DNA of 64,000 nt from Roridomyces roridus (GCA_029378245.1 JARKIF010000004.1:2170001-2234000), one strand, 5' to 3'. Positions 1 through 12,200 are shown, numbered from the stretch's first letter. Notes: generated by a model from the sequence alone, not told the origin. Made by a program: numbers and translations.

Positions 1-1777
1 CACTGCTGGTTTTTTTCTTCTTGCCGAGAACCCAACATTTGGTGCAGATTGTCTCTGAAACTACTTGTTCGTTTGTCGGAAAAAAGTGGTTTGACTTGCA
101 ACGGATTGGACTGGAATGTGGCCTTCAGACCACTTCCAAGGTGTTCAAAGCCTCGGCATAGAGGCTTCCAACGTGTCCCAAGCCACTGGAAGGGAGAATA
201 AGGGTTCCAACCACTCTGAAGGTTTGTCCCGAGTTCCAAGCAGTTGCAGGCCAGGCTGATCAAACCCGGGATCAACCCAATCAACAGCTCCGAGGTAAGC
301 CATCATGTTGATATGATCATCCAAGGTGGTTCGACTTTTTACGCTCGACAATCAGCTGCTTTTCACGCATTGGACCGCAACCGGTAGCTCGAACAAGCTA
401 CAAAACTCAGGTCATGACCCGTGGAGTTTTTACACACATACATACATGTGTGACGTAGCTTTACCGTAAATTGCTGGAGTGGTGGAGTAAATGGACCAGC
501 GGAAGAGGAACTTATCAAAGCTGATACCCAATCGCTCATCGCAGTGATCCGTCCCCGGCAGATTCAGGTGTGAGATTCCTTGTTTTTGATGGCCTTTGAC
601 ACGGGTGCTTGAAAGTGTTTGTAACAATGCTGTTTGTTTGAAAGTGGTTGCAACATTCTGACCTGTGGGTAGCAAGCCACGGTGAGGATTACGACCTTGA
701 AACGGCTTGGAACAGGTCTCCAGCCAGTCCAAGCCAATTTTGATTTTTCCGACATTCGTTCGTTCGTTCGTCGCGCACCAAACCCACTGTGGAATAACGG
801 ATCGGATCCGGAGTAGACTTGATCACACCGGGCAAAAGCCAGCGAACCCAAATAAAGCTGAGGGCTCCCCGGAGGTTCTCTCGCGCACCCGACCCAACGC
901 GGAATAGTGAGTCCAGGACCTGGTTGGAATACAACGCTAGCAACGGTCGGGAAACTCAGAAAGCGAGCAAGTTCATTGCATGATGTACTTATGTACGACC
1001 AGGGGTTCAGAATGCCGCACCTTGTCAAAGAATCATATTCGAGCGGCAGCGCCCGGTTCGACTCCGGGGTGGGTGTTAACGCGGAACCTGTTCGTTTCTT
1101 TTGCTACATTTTCATACCCTCGCCGGGAACGTATCATAGGCGGGATGACTCGAAGTGGAGGGGCATCGCGACTCGGGAGGCTCTGTTACAGACCCCGTGT
1201 ACCCTATGTACTGGAGCTCATCTCGACGACAAGATATCCAGGAACCCGGTACCCTGGTTCGACTCCGGGCAGTCACACATTGATGCGTATCGTGATAGTT
1301 TTTTGTTCACACAGATAAATAACTCAACATTAGAGACTTGCAAAAGTTCAATTTGTCAATCATGCCCGGGTCGGATTGCAAGCCAATCAATCTGGTCAGC
1401 GCTGTTCCAAAATGACCCTGAGCGACTCGAAAGTGGAGCTCTTGCAGACCAATTGCATATACCCTTGCACGTTTGCCTTTTTACAGAGAACTCAACTTAC
1501 CCTTGAAAGGGTTTCGCCGTTTCGCGAGTCCCGTCTGAATCATGCCCGATTGCAAACACAGCGCTGGTTCGCGCTGCTACAAATTCCGCTGAAAAGCCTC
1601 AATAGTCAATTCACAGAACCCACCCCGCGAATCATCGTATAACAGGCTTCGACCTCCTTACATCCTCTGGTCCGATTTCCCCTCGCCCCGGTGTTTCTTT
1701 TCTTGGACAGGATTAACGTGGATTTATGGTACGCCGATCCAGAGAAGTTTCTATAATCTAACCTCTACCACCCGCAC
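1..1777. other. Gene-poor stretch with two tRNA-type B-box motifs
   Basis: No gene was recognised here. Open frames are short, overlap in several phases and resemble no family I know. Two strong tRNA T-arm-like motifs (GGTTCGACTCC with flanking complementary bases) lie near 1055-1065 and 1256-1266 on the + strand. The second is followed about 35 bases later by six Ts. These match the dispersed units seen in the arrays further on. The last 140 bases are the 3' flank of the thioesterase gene. Confidence 0.5.
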
Positions 1778-2730
1778 CTAAGACGAGGGAGGAGACACAG
1801 CGGTTTCAGGCCCGCCGAGCTGCTGCTGCACGATGTTCTTGTTGAGTAGCTTGGCGTAGCGTGGTTGGACGAAGAGTGCGCTACGAAGGTGGTTGGGTGA
1901 GAAGAAGAACGGGATGAACATACACGCACTCTGCTTCGACCAAGACCGTCCCCGACAGGTCCTCTATCTGCCCAGCGACAAAGGCTTTACGTCCCCTCAG
2001 CTCGACCAGCCGCGTTTTTATCACAACAAACTGGTTTTTTCAGTCGTCGTCAAGAATAGAGGACACCAAAACACACCTGGTCCGCCCTCGTCGGCGCCTT
2101 GTACTTCAAATTCATCGTCGCCGTCACCGCCACCTTGTCCGGCAAATTCGTAATCGAATTCCTCGCCAACGCCTCATCCAGCAGCGTCGCCAGCAGCCCG
2201 CCATGGATGATCCCATCGTGCCCGCACAGTCCACGGCCCAAATGGACGAATATCACCGCCTCGCTCTCGTCCCGACGCACACGTGCCAGCGGTAGCAGTG
2301 CGAGTCGACCGGGGCCAGCCAGGGCACCGGGTGTGAGCTTGTTCGAACGGAGGGGTTCGGGGAGGTTGGCGTGCGGCCGCGTTTCGTACCATTCGGCGGT
2401 GTCGGCACGTGCGCGATGGGTGGTGAGCAGGGGGAGAGATTGGAGCTGCGCTTCGAGAGCGGCGACATGTGCGAGGGCTTCTGGGGAAGTGAGATTCGCT
2501 GGCAGCGCTGGTGCTGGGCGTGGATAGAGGAGGGTGAGGGCAGACGGTGGATAAATGGAGCCGACAGTGTATGCACCGAGGGAGACAGCGGCGACGAGAG
2601 ATGCAGTGGCGATGGGGCCAAGGCTGAAGCTACGGCGTGGGGGAGGAGTGGTGGATGTCGTCCGGGCCAGGAATTGGGTGCGGGAGAGTCTCGAGAGCGG
2701 CCGCCCGTGGCGAAGAAGGACGCTGCTCAT
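1778..2730 (-). CDS. Hot-dog fold thioesterase family protein, membrane-anchored
   Basis: Three exons joined across two introns (2031-2076, GTGTGT...CCAG; 1881-1923, GTATGT...GTAG) give 287 residues ending at TAG 1778-1780. The ATG at 2728-2730 opens the longest frame. Residues 39-60 form a hydrophobic segment behind a basic, Ser/Arg-rich leader, which suggests a mitochondrial or other membrane-anchored protein. The 4HBT-type signature HGGLLATLLDEAL starts at residue 176, and the conserved beta strands continue over both splice sites. The tail has the ALFVxPRYAKLLN pattern seen at the C-terminus of fungal family members. Such enzymes hydrolyse acyl-CoA thioesters, but the substrate cannot be read from sequence. 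The gene stands alone. Family assignment is firm; localisation is inferred. Confidence 0.85.
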
Positions 2731-2890
2731 GAAAAGTGGCGAATCACATGATCGGGGAAGCCAAGTAACCGGAGGTTCGCTTAGTCAGCCGGCAAGCTCG
2801 ATTCAAACGACCGCCAAGCACGCGGAAATTCTCTCAAAAACCCCTCTGCTGTCCCCCCCAATGACAAAACACGTGACTTTTTCATTACTT

Positions 2891-2935
2891 AATCAGAAGG
2901 TTGCGTGTTCAACCCTGACTGCAGCAACATTTTTT
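2891..2935 (+). pseudogene. tRNA 3'-half pseudogene with T-run
   Basis: The stretch reads like the 3' half of a nuclear tRNA: an anticodon-stem end, a short variable loop (AGGTT), a T arm with TTCAA in the loop, then TTTTTT at 2930-2935. No matching 5' half with an A box precedes it, so it looks like a truncated or retroposed tRNA copy. It lies 160 bases upstream of the thioesterase start. Which tRNA it came from is uncertain; the bases before the T arm resemble tRNA-Trp. Confidence 0.45.
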
Positions 2936-3121
2936 AATCTGAACTTTTGCAACTAAAGCCACCTAACCTAACCTGACAGGAATTTACTACTGACACTGTT
3001 TCTAACTGCCCACTCACTGCTGATACTGATCCTAACCGCCCATTCACTGTGGATTCTGAGCTCTTCATTCACAGCCGAGGCCGCGTGGGGGGAACAGGGG
3101 CATAGAATACACACACAGTCC

Positions 3122-3142
3122 CAACCTAACCTAACCTAACCT
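3122..3142 (+). repeat. Short tandem CCTAA tract
   Basis: A run of the pentamer CCTAA repeated about four times. A shorter version is near 2964-2975. The surrounding 300 bases hold repeated phrases such as 'ctaaccgccNattcac'. It resembles but does not equal the fungal telomere repeat (CCCTAA), and it is internal. No gene is seen between 2936 and 3520. Confidence 0.5.
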
Positions 3143-3525
3143 GTGCCTAACCGCCAATTCACGGCAGGATCCGAGTTCTTCAACAAAAAGAAAAAAGAAA
3201 TGGCAACCAACAGGCTTGACCCCTCACCATTATGGCTGTCAGGACAAGTCAACAAGCTTGATTAATACCACTGAGCCAGAGCGGCAATTGAAATGGCTGG
3301 CACCCTAGCGACCATGGCGGCACCGCGGCCGTTAAGCTGGCAGAATTGCCTTTTAAGGCAGTGTCATTGGGGGGGACACGTGCGCCAGCTTTCTCTCAAG
3401 CTTCTCTTGACCACCGTCGACCTCGACACCAGACGCGCTGCTCAGCTTATCACAGCGACGAAACGCCGAGTCAGGACTTGCGATAATCAGAGCACGCCGC
3501 AGCCCGCTGGCCTAGGAAATTTTTA

Positions 3526-6250
3526 ATGTCATCCAGCTCCACCAGAGTGTCAATACGGCGTGGTTTGGCAGGATCGAAGACCTCCAATTCGTCCGACGCC
3601 CAACTCTCGCAATGTCGCCGTTCGATTCGGGCCCCTTATCTGTTCCTTCCAATAGCTTCCTTTTTCCTGTCATGGATCTGCCCTCAGCCTGACCCAGGCT
3701 TTCTTCTACATACAACGCTCGTCAGTCACTTGAAGCTCGAGGCTCAAGATACCGATAATCCATCGATGATTTCCCGTGTATGCACGCCTTGGTCCTCGAC
3801 ACCTTCAAGTAAATCACCCTATGTAGGGAAGCGCTCACTAGCACTCAGTGATCGGCTACATGCAACAGCCGCGCAGCTTCCTGTTCGACTCGGGGTGGCG
3901 CGATGAGAAGGGCGTTCCTCACCTCCACCGAACTTTTTTTCCGTCTTCGGTCGACGCACTTTCCAGGCAACTCCCAATGGGAGAACAAGCTCCATCTCAC
4001 GGGTCAGTAACTCCTTTTTGTGTTGCCTCTATCTTGCACGTCATGCCAGGTTCCCGCACAGGCAACAGTCGCTCAAAGAACTGCTGCTCTCTTTCCAACA
4101 ACGAGCCGCCAGAGGAACCTTATTTGGGGCTCGGGTTAAACGTTTCTAAGCAAGCCCCAGCACAGCACTCCAGTTCTAGTTCTCTTCAGCATTGCTCCCA
4201 CTGGTCGTCTTTCCAGATGCCCACACTTGACACACGCACTGTACGACCTCTGGCAGCGATGAACCGTCCAGTTCTTCCAATTCTGTGGCTATCCGTTCGA
4301 TCCAGGGCTGGACATGGGTTCTCTTCCCACAGGGTGTCTTTTTGGCACCCTGACAGTGCAACATTTGCGCAGCGTTTCCGCTCACCAGCTCGACTTGATG
4401 GCTTTTCAACCAACGTTGTACTTGACCTCAAATGTGGTCCCACACACGGTCTTGTCATGTTCTCGTCAGATTCGGGTGGGGTCCGTGGGGCTGTGTACGC
4501 GACGAGGTTTTCTCAACGTTCGTGAGTACTTGCCTGATTTTCAGACGCTCAGGAGATGGCAACGACGATAATTTCCAGTACATGAACCAAATTTATCTCA
4601 TCGCGACGTCCTCGGATTCGGAGGCCCTCCGACGCCAAACTCTTGCAGTGTCGCCGCTCGTTCGATTCGGGCGGGGCATATGCCGCTATGCGGCTTCATA
4701 CGAGTTCAATTTTTTGCTGCGCTCAGCTCGACAACGAGGCTTTTCTACGACGTTGGTGAGCGACTTCAAGCTCGATGGTAAAGACACCGATAACCATCTT
4801 AATTTCTGGTGTATGCACGTCTTGGCCTTCGACACCTTTCAAGTCAATCATCCGGTCTACGGAAAGGCTCACTGACCTGCCGCACGGTTCCCTGTTCGAC
4901 TCGGGTGTGGCGTCATAAGATCGATGAGAGAAATTCAGCTTTTTTCACTTCGGACGACGCATTTTCAAGTTGCAATCTTCACGGCTGGGGAACAAAATCG
5001 ATCTCATGGGTCACTGACAATTTTGTGTTGCTTCCATCTTCCATCTTTCCAAGAGGCAACTCTCTCTGGAAGAACCTCCAGTTCTTTTCTCAACTTCTCA
5101 TGCTTGGGATTGAATTATCTCGCCGCCGATGCGTTCAAATGCCCAAGTCTTGCAATGTCGCCGTTTGCTCCCCTGGGCATGTGGTTCCTGGTTCAGACAT
5201 TCCTTGTTTTGCTCTCATGTTGCTCTCATGCATCTGTAATCAGCCCGACGACGAGGCTTCAAGTTTCTTCTGCAACGTTCGTGAGTAACTTCAAGCAGAG
5301 ACCGATAATCCATCCTGATTTCCGGCCTATGTCATGCAGGCCTTCGACACCTTCGAATAAATCATCCGGTCTCTACGGAACTCACTTACCTGCCGCACGG
5401 TTCCCTGTTCGACTCGGGGGTGGCGTGATGTCTTTGAAAAGATGGCCTTTTTGTCCCACTTTCCGTTGCGCTTTCAACAGTGCCTCAATCTTAGCTAGAT
5501 TGCCAACATCAAACCTCGTTTGATCCGACGCAACACTCTCTGGAGTCTGGAAGAACCTTCGCCTTTTTTTTCAATTACCAACCATGGAATACTTCACCCC
5601 TATTTACTTCTGTTCTAGTTCTGTTCGGCATCATTCCAATTCAATCACAGACCTCTTGCATCGTTGAACCATCGTTGTCAATTCTGCAGCTACCCGTTCG
5701 ATCCGGGGCTCGACATAGGGAGTACTCCGTGACCTTTTTGCACCCTGACAGGACAGCAACACCCATCACAGATTATGCCGAAATTTCAACGAGTTCAACT
5801 TGCCAGATGTTCACAGACGTCCGTTCGATTCGGAGCTGGCCAATAACGAGCAAAACGAATCCATTGTTTTCCTCGTTCATGCTAAGCATCACTAATCTGG
5901 CGCACCCCTTCAAATAATGAATCCTGAAGGCGGTCCGGCTGTAAAGTCGTGCTTACTGAACCAATCGTTTCACTCGGCGTGGGACACGCACACACAGCGA
6001 TACCTTGGCGTACTTGAAAGCTTCCAGTGCCTGGGCTTAAACGACAGCTCTTCACAGACGTCCCGTTCGATCCGGAGCTGGCAAATGGGACTTTGGGGAA
6101 CACTTTATTTTCCTTATTGATCAGATCGCCTTTCACATTTTGCAGCCTCGCGCAGGCCATGGGCCCGAATACCGTCTACTTGATTCAGGGAGCGACGATT
6201 CGAGTCTTCGAGTCTCGGCATGTAGGCTTTTTTCCAGATCCTTGTGGTTG
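3526..6250 (+). repeat. Array of tRNA-like (B-box plus T-run) units, first cluster
   Basis: At least nine + strand B-box-like motifs (GTTCGAnTC) occur near 3625, 3882, 4292, 4668, 4891, 5408, 5696, 5823 and 6066. Many are followed within 20-60 bases by four or more Ts, as in a Pol III unit. Three units (around 3740-3960, 4750-4960 and 5280-5460) share the same order of phrases: an ACCGATAATCCATC block, a 'ttcgacacctt' block, then 'cctgttcgactcggg' and a T-run. They are therefore diverged duplicates of one unit. Other units in the cluster belong to different subtypes. Open frames here are broken and look non-coding. The A-box half is poorly conserved or absent to the eye. They may be SINE-like elements, tRNA pseudogenes or unrecognised Pol III RNA genes. 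Confidence 0.55.
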
Positions 6251-6572
6251 AGAGTACGTCGTCTGTTGCTGCTACTCGCTCGGTTTGACAACTGGCGTTG
6301 ACTGGGATACTAGATCATGTAGCGCCGACGGTGCTAGATGCAACGGAGAGGTATCAAGTCTGGAGCTAGTGCCCCGATAGCGTTGTTCGGTCCACAAGGT
6401 ATCTTCAATTCGGTTGCTTGAGTACATTATATGGATGTAAAGTAGCGATCGTGGTATACAACAAGAAATCTATACGTACAGAAAGCATCAAGAAGGCAGC
6501 TCATTAATAGCAGCAGAACGCCCTACCCAGATATCGCACAGCACGGGCGCCAAACCAGTCCTTTGCGTGGCA
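6251..6572. other. No feature seen
   Basis: AT-richer stretch between the first tRNA-like cluster and the decayed gene. I see no coding frame, inverted repeat or B-box motif. Confidence 0.5.
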
Positions 6573-7142
6573 CTAACCATATGGGCGGGATCGGAGCTCA
6601 TGAGAAAAGCCGGCGAACGGCAATAAATAAAATAAACGCACCGAGGGACACAAATACCCGGGCAATGTGCCGTGCTCCGCCGCGTCTCGGACCATATACC
6701 ACCGGAGTGACTCGTCATATGCATTGGCGGCCTCCCAGTCCCCGCAGCCCTCGCAAAAGTGTGCGAGCTTGCTCTCGGGAATGAGTACTTCCACTTCCAC
6801 CTCGATGCCGGCGGAATCTACATTCTGGTCGACGACGGCAAAGAGAGGTTGCGTGCGGACATCCAAGGCCAGGAGAAACTCGAGCAGCGACTCGTTCTTG
6901 GCTTCCCAGCCGGAGAACGCGCGGGGGTCAAACCAGAATCGTGGTCGACGCGACCACTGGCCAGCGCTCGATTTGCTTCGTCGGGAGGGTGCATCGAGAC
7001 GTGCGACTTCGCGTGTTTCGGCGGTGGGGTACTGCTTGGCGAAGATGAGGTACCAGCCTCATCCGTTGTGTTTGTGGCCGAGGGAGAGCTTCACAGCGAG
7101 GCGCGGGTGTTGGAAGGCGTGGACGGTGGGCATGCGGTCGGA
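6573..7142 (-). pseudogene. Decayed unrecognised gene, locus 1
   Basis: On the minus strand a frame beginning MPTVHAFQHPRLAVKLSL (ATG at 7140) runs through an in-frame TGA just after the HKHNG segment. It then stays open to a GTATTT donor-like site near 6660, coding an acidic, ordinary-looking protein (EVEVEVLIPESKLAHFCEGC and onward). I do not recognise the family. A second copy of the same 5' region exists in two halves at about 11600-11687 and 19311-19660, split by a transposon nest. The TGA and the second, broken copy suggest a small family in decay. A spliced exon skipping the stop remains possible. Confidence 0.4.
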
Positions 7143-7299
7143 GGCACGTAGATGGATTCGAAACGCGCCGCGGAGGCAAGTTACGCGGGAACCATTTCTC
7201 GAGGCTGTGGAGGCCAAAAGCAAGTGTGGTGCGGCGGTGATTGTGCGTGACGGCATCCGTCATATCATGTGATAGTTGAAAACGGCGATCAACCATCAC

Positions 7300-8426
7300 A
7301 CAGCCTCTTCGAACTTGCTCCAAACCACCATCCTTTCTTGGAGCTTTGCTAGGCTGGTCTTACTTCATTTTTGCTTGACCTTTCTTGGCCTCACGGAGAT
7401 AACCTTGTCGGCCGACGCGTGCAAGTACCTAGCGTCTAGACGCTCGAGTCTTGCAACATGCCAACGTCCCCGTTCGACTCGGGGTTGGCAGATGGCGAGG
7501 CCATTTGCCTTTTCTCTTGGTCTGAACCCAGCACGAGCCCCTCATCATGTTTTAAGGTGTTTGGGACTAAATTCGAGCTCGACGGGAGTCATGGGATTGA
7601 TTTCTTTCCAGCCTCGACTTTCGGCAACATCAAATAAATCATGCAGTCCCGCAGTCCTGCTGTGCGCAGGTGTACAAATGTTCAGACTAGCGCAAGCGTC
7701 CCGTTCGATTCCGGCTGGCGCTCTTCGCTTGAGTTCCACTGCTTTCCCCCCTATTCCATGTTCAACCTGACGGCTTGAATGTGCTCAGCCGGTCGTATGT
7801 ACGCAGTTTGAGAAGACGTGCATCTCACATCTCTGCTAGAGTCTTTTTTTTTTCGGTTGGTGATCAGCTCTCAAGATGAATCGAGACGCAATAGGGAACA
7901 ACTACACACACAAATTACATGACCTCTGGAAGCACGATCATCAAACCATTCCAGCTCTTCCCATTCGGAAGCCATCCGTTGAATCCGGGGGATGTGGAAC
8001 CTTCGTTTTTACGCCCATCAGAAGTCATAATTTCAAGGCACGCCGACTTCACAGCATCTGGCTGCCCAAAGTACGCCTGCCTCGGTTGAAGCTCTTCACA
8101 GATGCCGAAAGAGCATTTCCTACTCCCGTATTTGAGAGTAGGGAATGCTGTCTCATCATAGTGCTGCATTTTGCCATGTGAATAGCCCTCCAAAATCATC
8201 TCTCTCCCTATGTTCGTTTGGGACGTCGTAAATGATTGAACGTTGAAATGGGCAAGTGGCAATGACCCACATTCACCTTTTTGACCGCTCGCCGGCTTAC
8301 TACGCCTTTCTGAGCTCTGCACCCGCATACAAAACCCGCTTTGGCAGCGATATTCAAGCGGGATTGGATACTAGGTTACTAGGTGCTTGTTCAACATTGA
8401 TTCAAATACATACTGGTTACAACTGC
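7300..8426 (+). repeat. Short cluster of B-box units and non-coding sequence
   Basis: Two further tRNA-like B-box motifs (near 7473 and 7703, both C/GTTCGAYTC with complementary flanks) lie in sequence that resembles the 3.5-6.2 kb cluster. A nine-T run lies at about 7843-7851. An imperfect palindrome ('cattccctactc'/'gagtagggaatg') sits at about 8116-8144. No gene is apparent before the membrane-protein pseudogene ends at 8427. Confidence 0.4.
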
Positions 8427-10363
8427 TTATACATCTTGGATAACACTGGCTTTGGCAAATTCCATCCCAATCCCTCTCTCATCTCTCCGTACCAACGAAA
8501 CGGTCCTCAAATTGATGCTCGAATCCACATGAGTCCCGTCAGGGGTGTCCCAAAAGGTATGCTGCAGGTTACGATGACAATGATGAGGGTGGGGTACATC
8601 CCCGAGATTTGGTCCCCCATGCCGGAAAATACGTCATAGAGGTAGTAAACTGGCGCAGTCCGGTCCACAGGAACGAAAAGGATGAGTTGAGTGAGCTGGT
8701 AGGTGTGCAAAAATTCAGTGAAGGCAACAGATGAGCACTCAGGCAATCACTGACCCAGAATAGACAATAAATAAACCCAGATTCGACCAACAGCGATAGG
8801 ATCCTGTTGGTAGAAATTTGGCGCCGGCTCCCATTTTCCGATTCAATGATGTTCAGAGAGCTCGTAATCCTGCGATGTTGCCTTCACAGAGGCGTCAGCG
8901 ACATAAATAATCTGGTTCAATCAGCATACTTACCACGCCCTGAGACCAATGAGCAAGGTGCAGGTGGCATTGGTTCCTAGGGCTCCGACCCGGCCGTTGA
9001 CGGCGACGGCCGTCGCTCTGACGGCCGTCATGGGAGGTCGGACGGGCCCCACCCGGCCGTCAGACCATGTTGCGAGGCCTCAAAACGGCCGGGTGGTACC
9101 CGTCAGACCTGTCACGGCCGTCATGACGGGTCAGAGTGGTGTCAGCCCGTGCCTCCTGCTAAATCAACCATCAGATTGATGTCAACGTGAATGCGGGCAG
9201 TCAAAATCACGGCTTGGTACTGCGGAAGCCTCCAGAAGCGCAGTACGTGGCAGTAGTGGCCATCGAGAAGACTGCCGATGATCCGGATGCGCAATCGTGG
9301 AGTATCAAATGATGCCGGCAGCTCGGCATGGGTAATTAGCCGAGGACCCGTCGCGACCCGTCATGAGCCGTCGACGGACGGGGACGGGTGACCCGTCATG
9401 GCTCTAACCCGACCCGGACCCGGCCGTCAAAATTTTGGCTTCGAGCGCGAAACGGACGGCCCGGCACCCGTCACGACGGGTCGTCAACCCGTCATTTTGA
9501 CGGTCGGGTCGGAGCCCTATTGGTTCCCAGGGAGAATGCCCAGGCCACCAGCTCCGCATGAGTGCAAATTACTCCCCCATCCGAGATGGATGTGGATGTA
9601 GAGGATGCGAATCCAGCTCCAGCCAGACAAGTGATATCAATTAATTATGGTGAAAACTGGGCATGCACCGTGAACAAGGCAGCATTTCGAAATTCAGGTA
9701 GACAACTAACCAAAGGACATGATTAGGAGGACACACGGGACAGAGACCATCCAAAATGTTCTCTGGTATATAACCCATGCTCGCCAGATGACAACACTGT
9801 CTCCAACCAACATCTAATTCAACCAAATTAATGTGAGAATGGAGATGTGGGCAAAACATACATTGAACATGTACAGCGCCTCCATCGGTGTAGCCAGAGT
9901 TGCAGTATCGAGATCACCTTGTGCTATCCGATCTTGAAGTGGCATAGTGGGATGGCCAATAAGCAAGGAATGGACATTTTTGAACATAAATGTCATGTTC
10001 AAGGCCCATAGGGTGGTGGAGGACGCGTAGAGGTAGATCACCACCAGAAGCATGATGACCGAGCTCTTAGTCTTGAGTCCTCTTCGACTGCAAGGGCCAT
10101 GAAATCAACTCAGTTGACAGACGATGAAAGGGCTCACAAGATAGAATAAACAGCCACGGCAAAGAAAACACTGTAGGCACCTTAAGAATGAAATCAATTG
10201 AGACACATACAGGATTGTGTGTACATAGAGTGCTTACTGAAAATACACTCTCCACAATAGCCGGAACAATATTCTCTGTGATATCAAGCCCAAAGCGACT
10301 CAGTGTCTGGTCATCCATGTCGGAGGGAGGAAAGGAATCCGCATCTGATAACGAAGCAGACAT
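8427..10363 (-). pseudogene. Multi-pass membrane protein pseudogene broken by a MITE
   Basis: Minus-strand exons can be followed from MSASLSDADSFPPSDMDD (ATG 10361-10363) through LDITENIVPAIVES, several hydrophobic helices (VIMLLVVIYLYASSTTLWAL and later ones) and VWR/IWRAWV-type loops to a C-terminus ending at TAA 8427-8429. It resembles a large Agaricomycete family of about seven-helix membrane proteins of unknown function. Three lesions are visible. A 542 bp hAT-type element (8978-9519) interrupts the exon coding FSLGTNATCTLLIG. The first donor site appears to lack one G, so exon phase and splice cannot both be kept. A one-base deletion after PTLIIVIV shifts the last exon. Upstream sequence resembles blocks near the two DUF6534 genes. 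The family label is tentative; the pseudogene status is well supported. Confidence 0.75.
8978..9519. mobile_element. hAT-type MITE, family 1 copy 1
   Basis: The element starts TAGGGCTCCGACCCG and ends with the inverse CGGGTCGGAGCCCTA. It is flanked by an exact 8 bp duplication TTGGTTCC (8970-8977 and 9520-9527). The interior is GC-rich and full of the hexamers GACGGG/CCCGTC and GGCCGTC. It has no transposase. An 8 bp target duplication and short terminal repeats are typical of the hAT superfamily. A second copy with a different target duplication is at 51715-52232, which shows the family has moved. Confidence 0.9.
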
Positions 10364-11583
10364 GTTGATGATTTTCCACTCAAGGGAGTGAGGGAAGTGG
10401 GAGCGAGGGAGCCTGTAAATGCTCGCTGTGCCTTCTGCTTTAAATTTGTTACTTCTCGGGACCGGTGTTCCCAAGTGGGACCGTCCTACGTGATTTTTCT
10501 TCCTTCCTTCCCATACTATCTCATGAGTATGTCCGGATCCTGTAAAAAGGTAGTTCACACTTGGACCAGCTCCAAGCGTTCCTGAGCCCTGATTCCGCTC
10601 GGAGAGAGTTGAAACTTCGCTGGGCATAAATCCTGGCCTGCCAACGAACAACTGCGGAAAGGAATCAATGTAACGCGCAAGGACACAAAGAGGGACTGCA
10701 GTGTGCACCAACGTCTGCGAAATTACCTCAGGGAGGACAGACACAATTGTGCCATGAGGCATGTAAGTACTTGACTTCGCTGAAGACATAAATAATAGGA
10801 TAGAGATAGAAATTGGATCCCGCACCTCTAAGTTTAAGCTTTTAAGTTAGAACAATCCATCAGCGGCGAATGCAATCCAACTTGGCAACGCCATCACGAA
10901 CACTGATCAAGATTGCCGTCTTCTGCCCGTACAGCTTCTTCTCTGTCCCCAGCCAATGGCGACCTCCGACTCTGCTGTTCGGCTCCTAAGGCATACTGGC
11001 AAATAAGAGTTTTGCATTGAGTCATTGTCAGGTCATCGAGGCGCGGGTTGGACGGTTTGTCTACTCCGGTATTCGAAGGCAAGTCGATTCCCTGGGTGTC
11101 GTCCGGATGACTGGCCGCTATGAAAAGATGGTATCCTCGCTCTAGCGTTGTCAACACGATTTCCAGAAGTTGTATATGAGCGCAGAAGATTCAATGGGAA
11201 TAAAACACACGATAAAAATCAAGAGAAACAATCTGAATCCGAACTGGTCCCCAAACCGTACTACTTCATGCAGTGGTTTGAAAACAGCGGGAACGGGCCA
11301 TGACCAGTTCTGGAGTCCTTGACAGCGACGAAGACACCAATCGCGTAGTAGAGATTCAATCCCGCGCCTTCTTTAGAGAGTCTATGAGGGGCGATCCACA
11401 TGCTGAGTCAGACTGGGTCCGAATCATAAATGCCCTACGCGTGTGACTCATGAGCCTGGGATGGAGAATTCAAAGAGGACACGAACATCCATTGCAGCCG
11501 ATAGGTTGTCGTTTCGTCGTCTCCAGTATCACAAGGCAGCAGCTTCCCGGCGATTAGGTTTCTGGAGAAACTGGAGGAGCTAC
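10364..11583. repeat. Upstream region and duplicated block A
   Basis: About 500 bases of non-coding 5' flank precede the pseudogene. From roughly 10870 to 11580 the sequence matches, in pieces and order, blocks at 21467-22530 and 28090-29075 plus 29706-29960. Shared phrases include 'ctggagtccttga', 'gacgaagacac', 'cgataaaaatc' and 'gaggacacgaac'. No coding frame is conserved among the copies, so this is probably a segmental duplication of regulatory or intergenic DNA. Confidence 0.5.
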
Positions 11584-11599
11584 TTACGCGTTTTTAGCT

Positions 11600-11687
11600 T
11601 CTAAGTTCCAACAAGTTCCCACCCGGAGAACGCGCGGGGGTCGAACCTCAACTGACCTGCGCCTGCCTGATCTACTTCGTCGGGAGG
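11600..11687 (-). pseudogene. Left half of second copy of the locus-1 gene
   Basis: Shares with 6911-6990 the phrases 'ccggagaacgcgcggggg' and 'cttcgtcgggagg' and then stops exactly at the target duplication of a transposon. The right half resumes at 19311. It is a broken fragment of the unrecognised gene at 6573-7142. Confidence 0.6.
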
Positions 11688-11949
11688 TAGTGATGCCGAT
11701 GTTCGGTTCAGAACCGATCCGCACATGTGCGAACCCCGAACCGAACCTTAATTCGGGTCCGGGGTTCGGCCATCTTTGATTTTTCCCGCACATGTGCGCA
11801 CCTGTGATACGCAGCGTCACGTGCACTAGTGTATAGTAGATAGCTCGAGTAGGTAATGTCCTAGAAGTAGACCGCGAAGCGATACAACTCCACAACACAC
11901 ACAACACACACACAATTCCTTGACTAGCACGCTGACACCTAATGGTTGA

Positions 11950-12200
11950 GTTCGGGGTCGTCTGAAGTATACAGATACACACCCAAAGCGTTTCCAGGTG
12001 GAATCCAGCTGGCGAGCATCTGTAGTACACATAAATCTGTCGGCTGGAATTCACATGTCATACCGATGGATTCCATACTTTCCATCGAATGGGTGCCACA
12101 CGGATCCAGCTTGACATAGATACAGGTGGAAGAATTGGGTGGCATCCAACTGATTCGACGGCTTCTGTCCAGACCATTCATCTCTGGCTACCCGGTTCCA
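11950..12200. repeat. 'Ccagctgg' family repeat, copy 1
   Basis: Contains repeated phrases such as 'aatccagctgg', 'ccaggtggaatcc' and 'cggctggaattc'. Similar stretches recur near 13860-13990, 35880-36065 and 37715-37870. Ends are not clear enough to define terminal repeats. Probably a dispersed non-coding element. Confidence 0.4.

Noticed and set aside
3121..3142. Interstitial telomere
   Set aside because: The unit is CCTAA (5 bases), not CCCTAA, and only about four copies are present.
10067..10825. 252-codon minus-strand frame upstream of and across the start of the seven-helix-type pseudogene
   Set aside because: Its C-terminal part runs through the first exons and introns of the pseudogene in the wrong phase; the upstream part resembles no protein.
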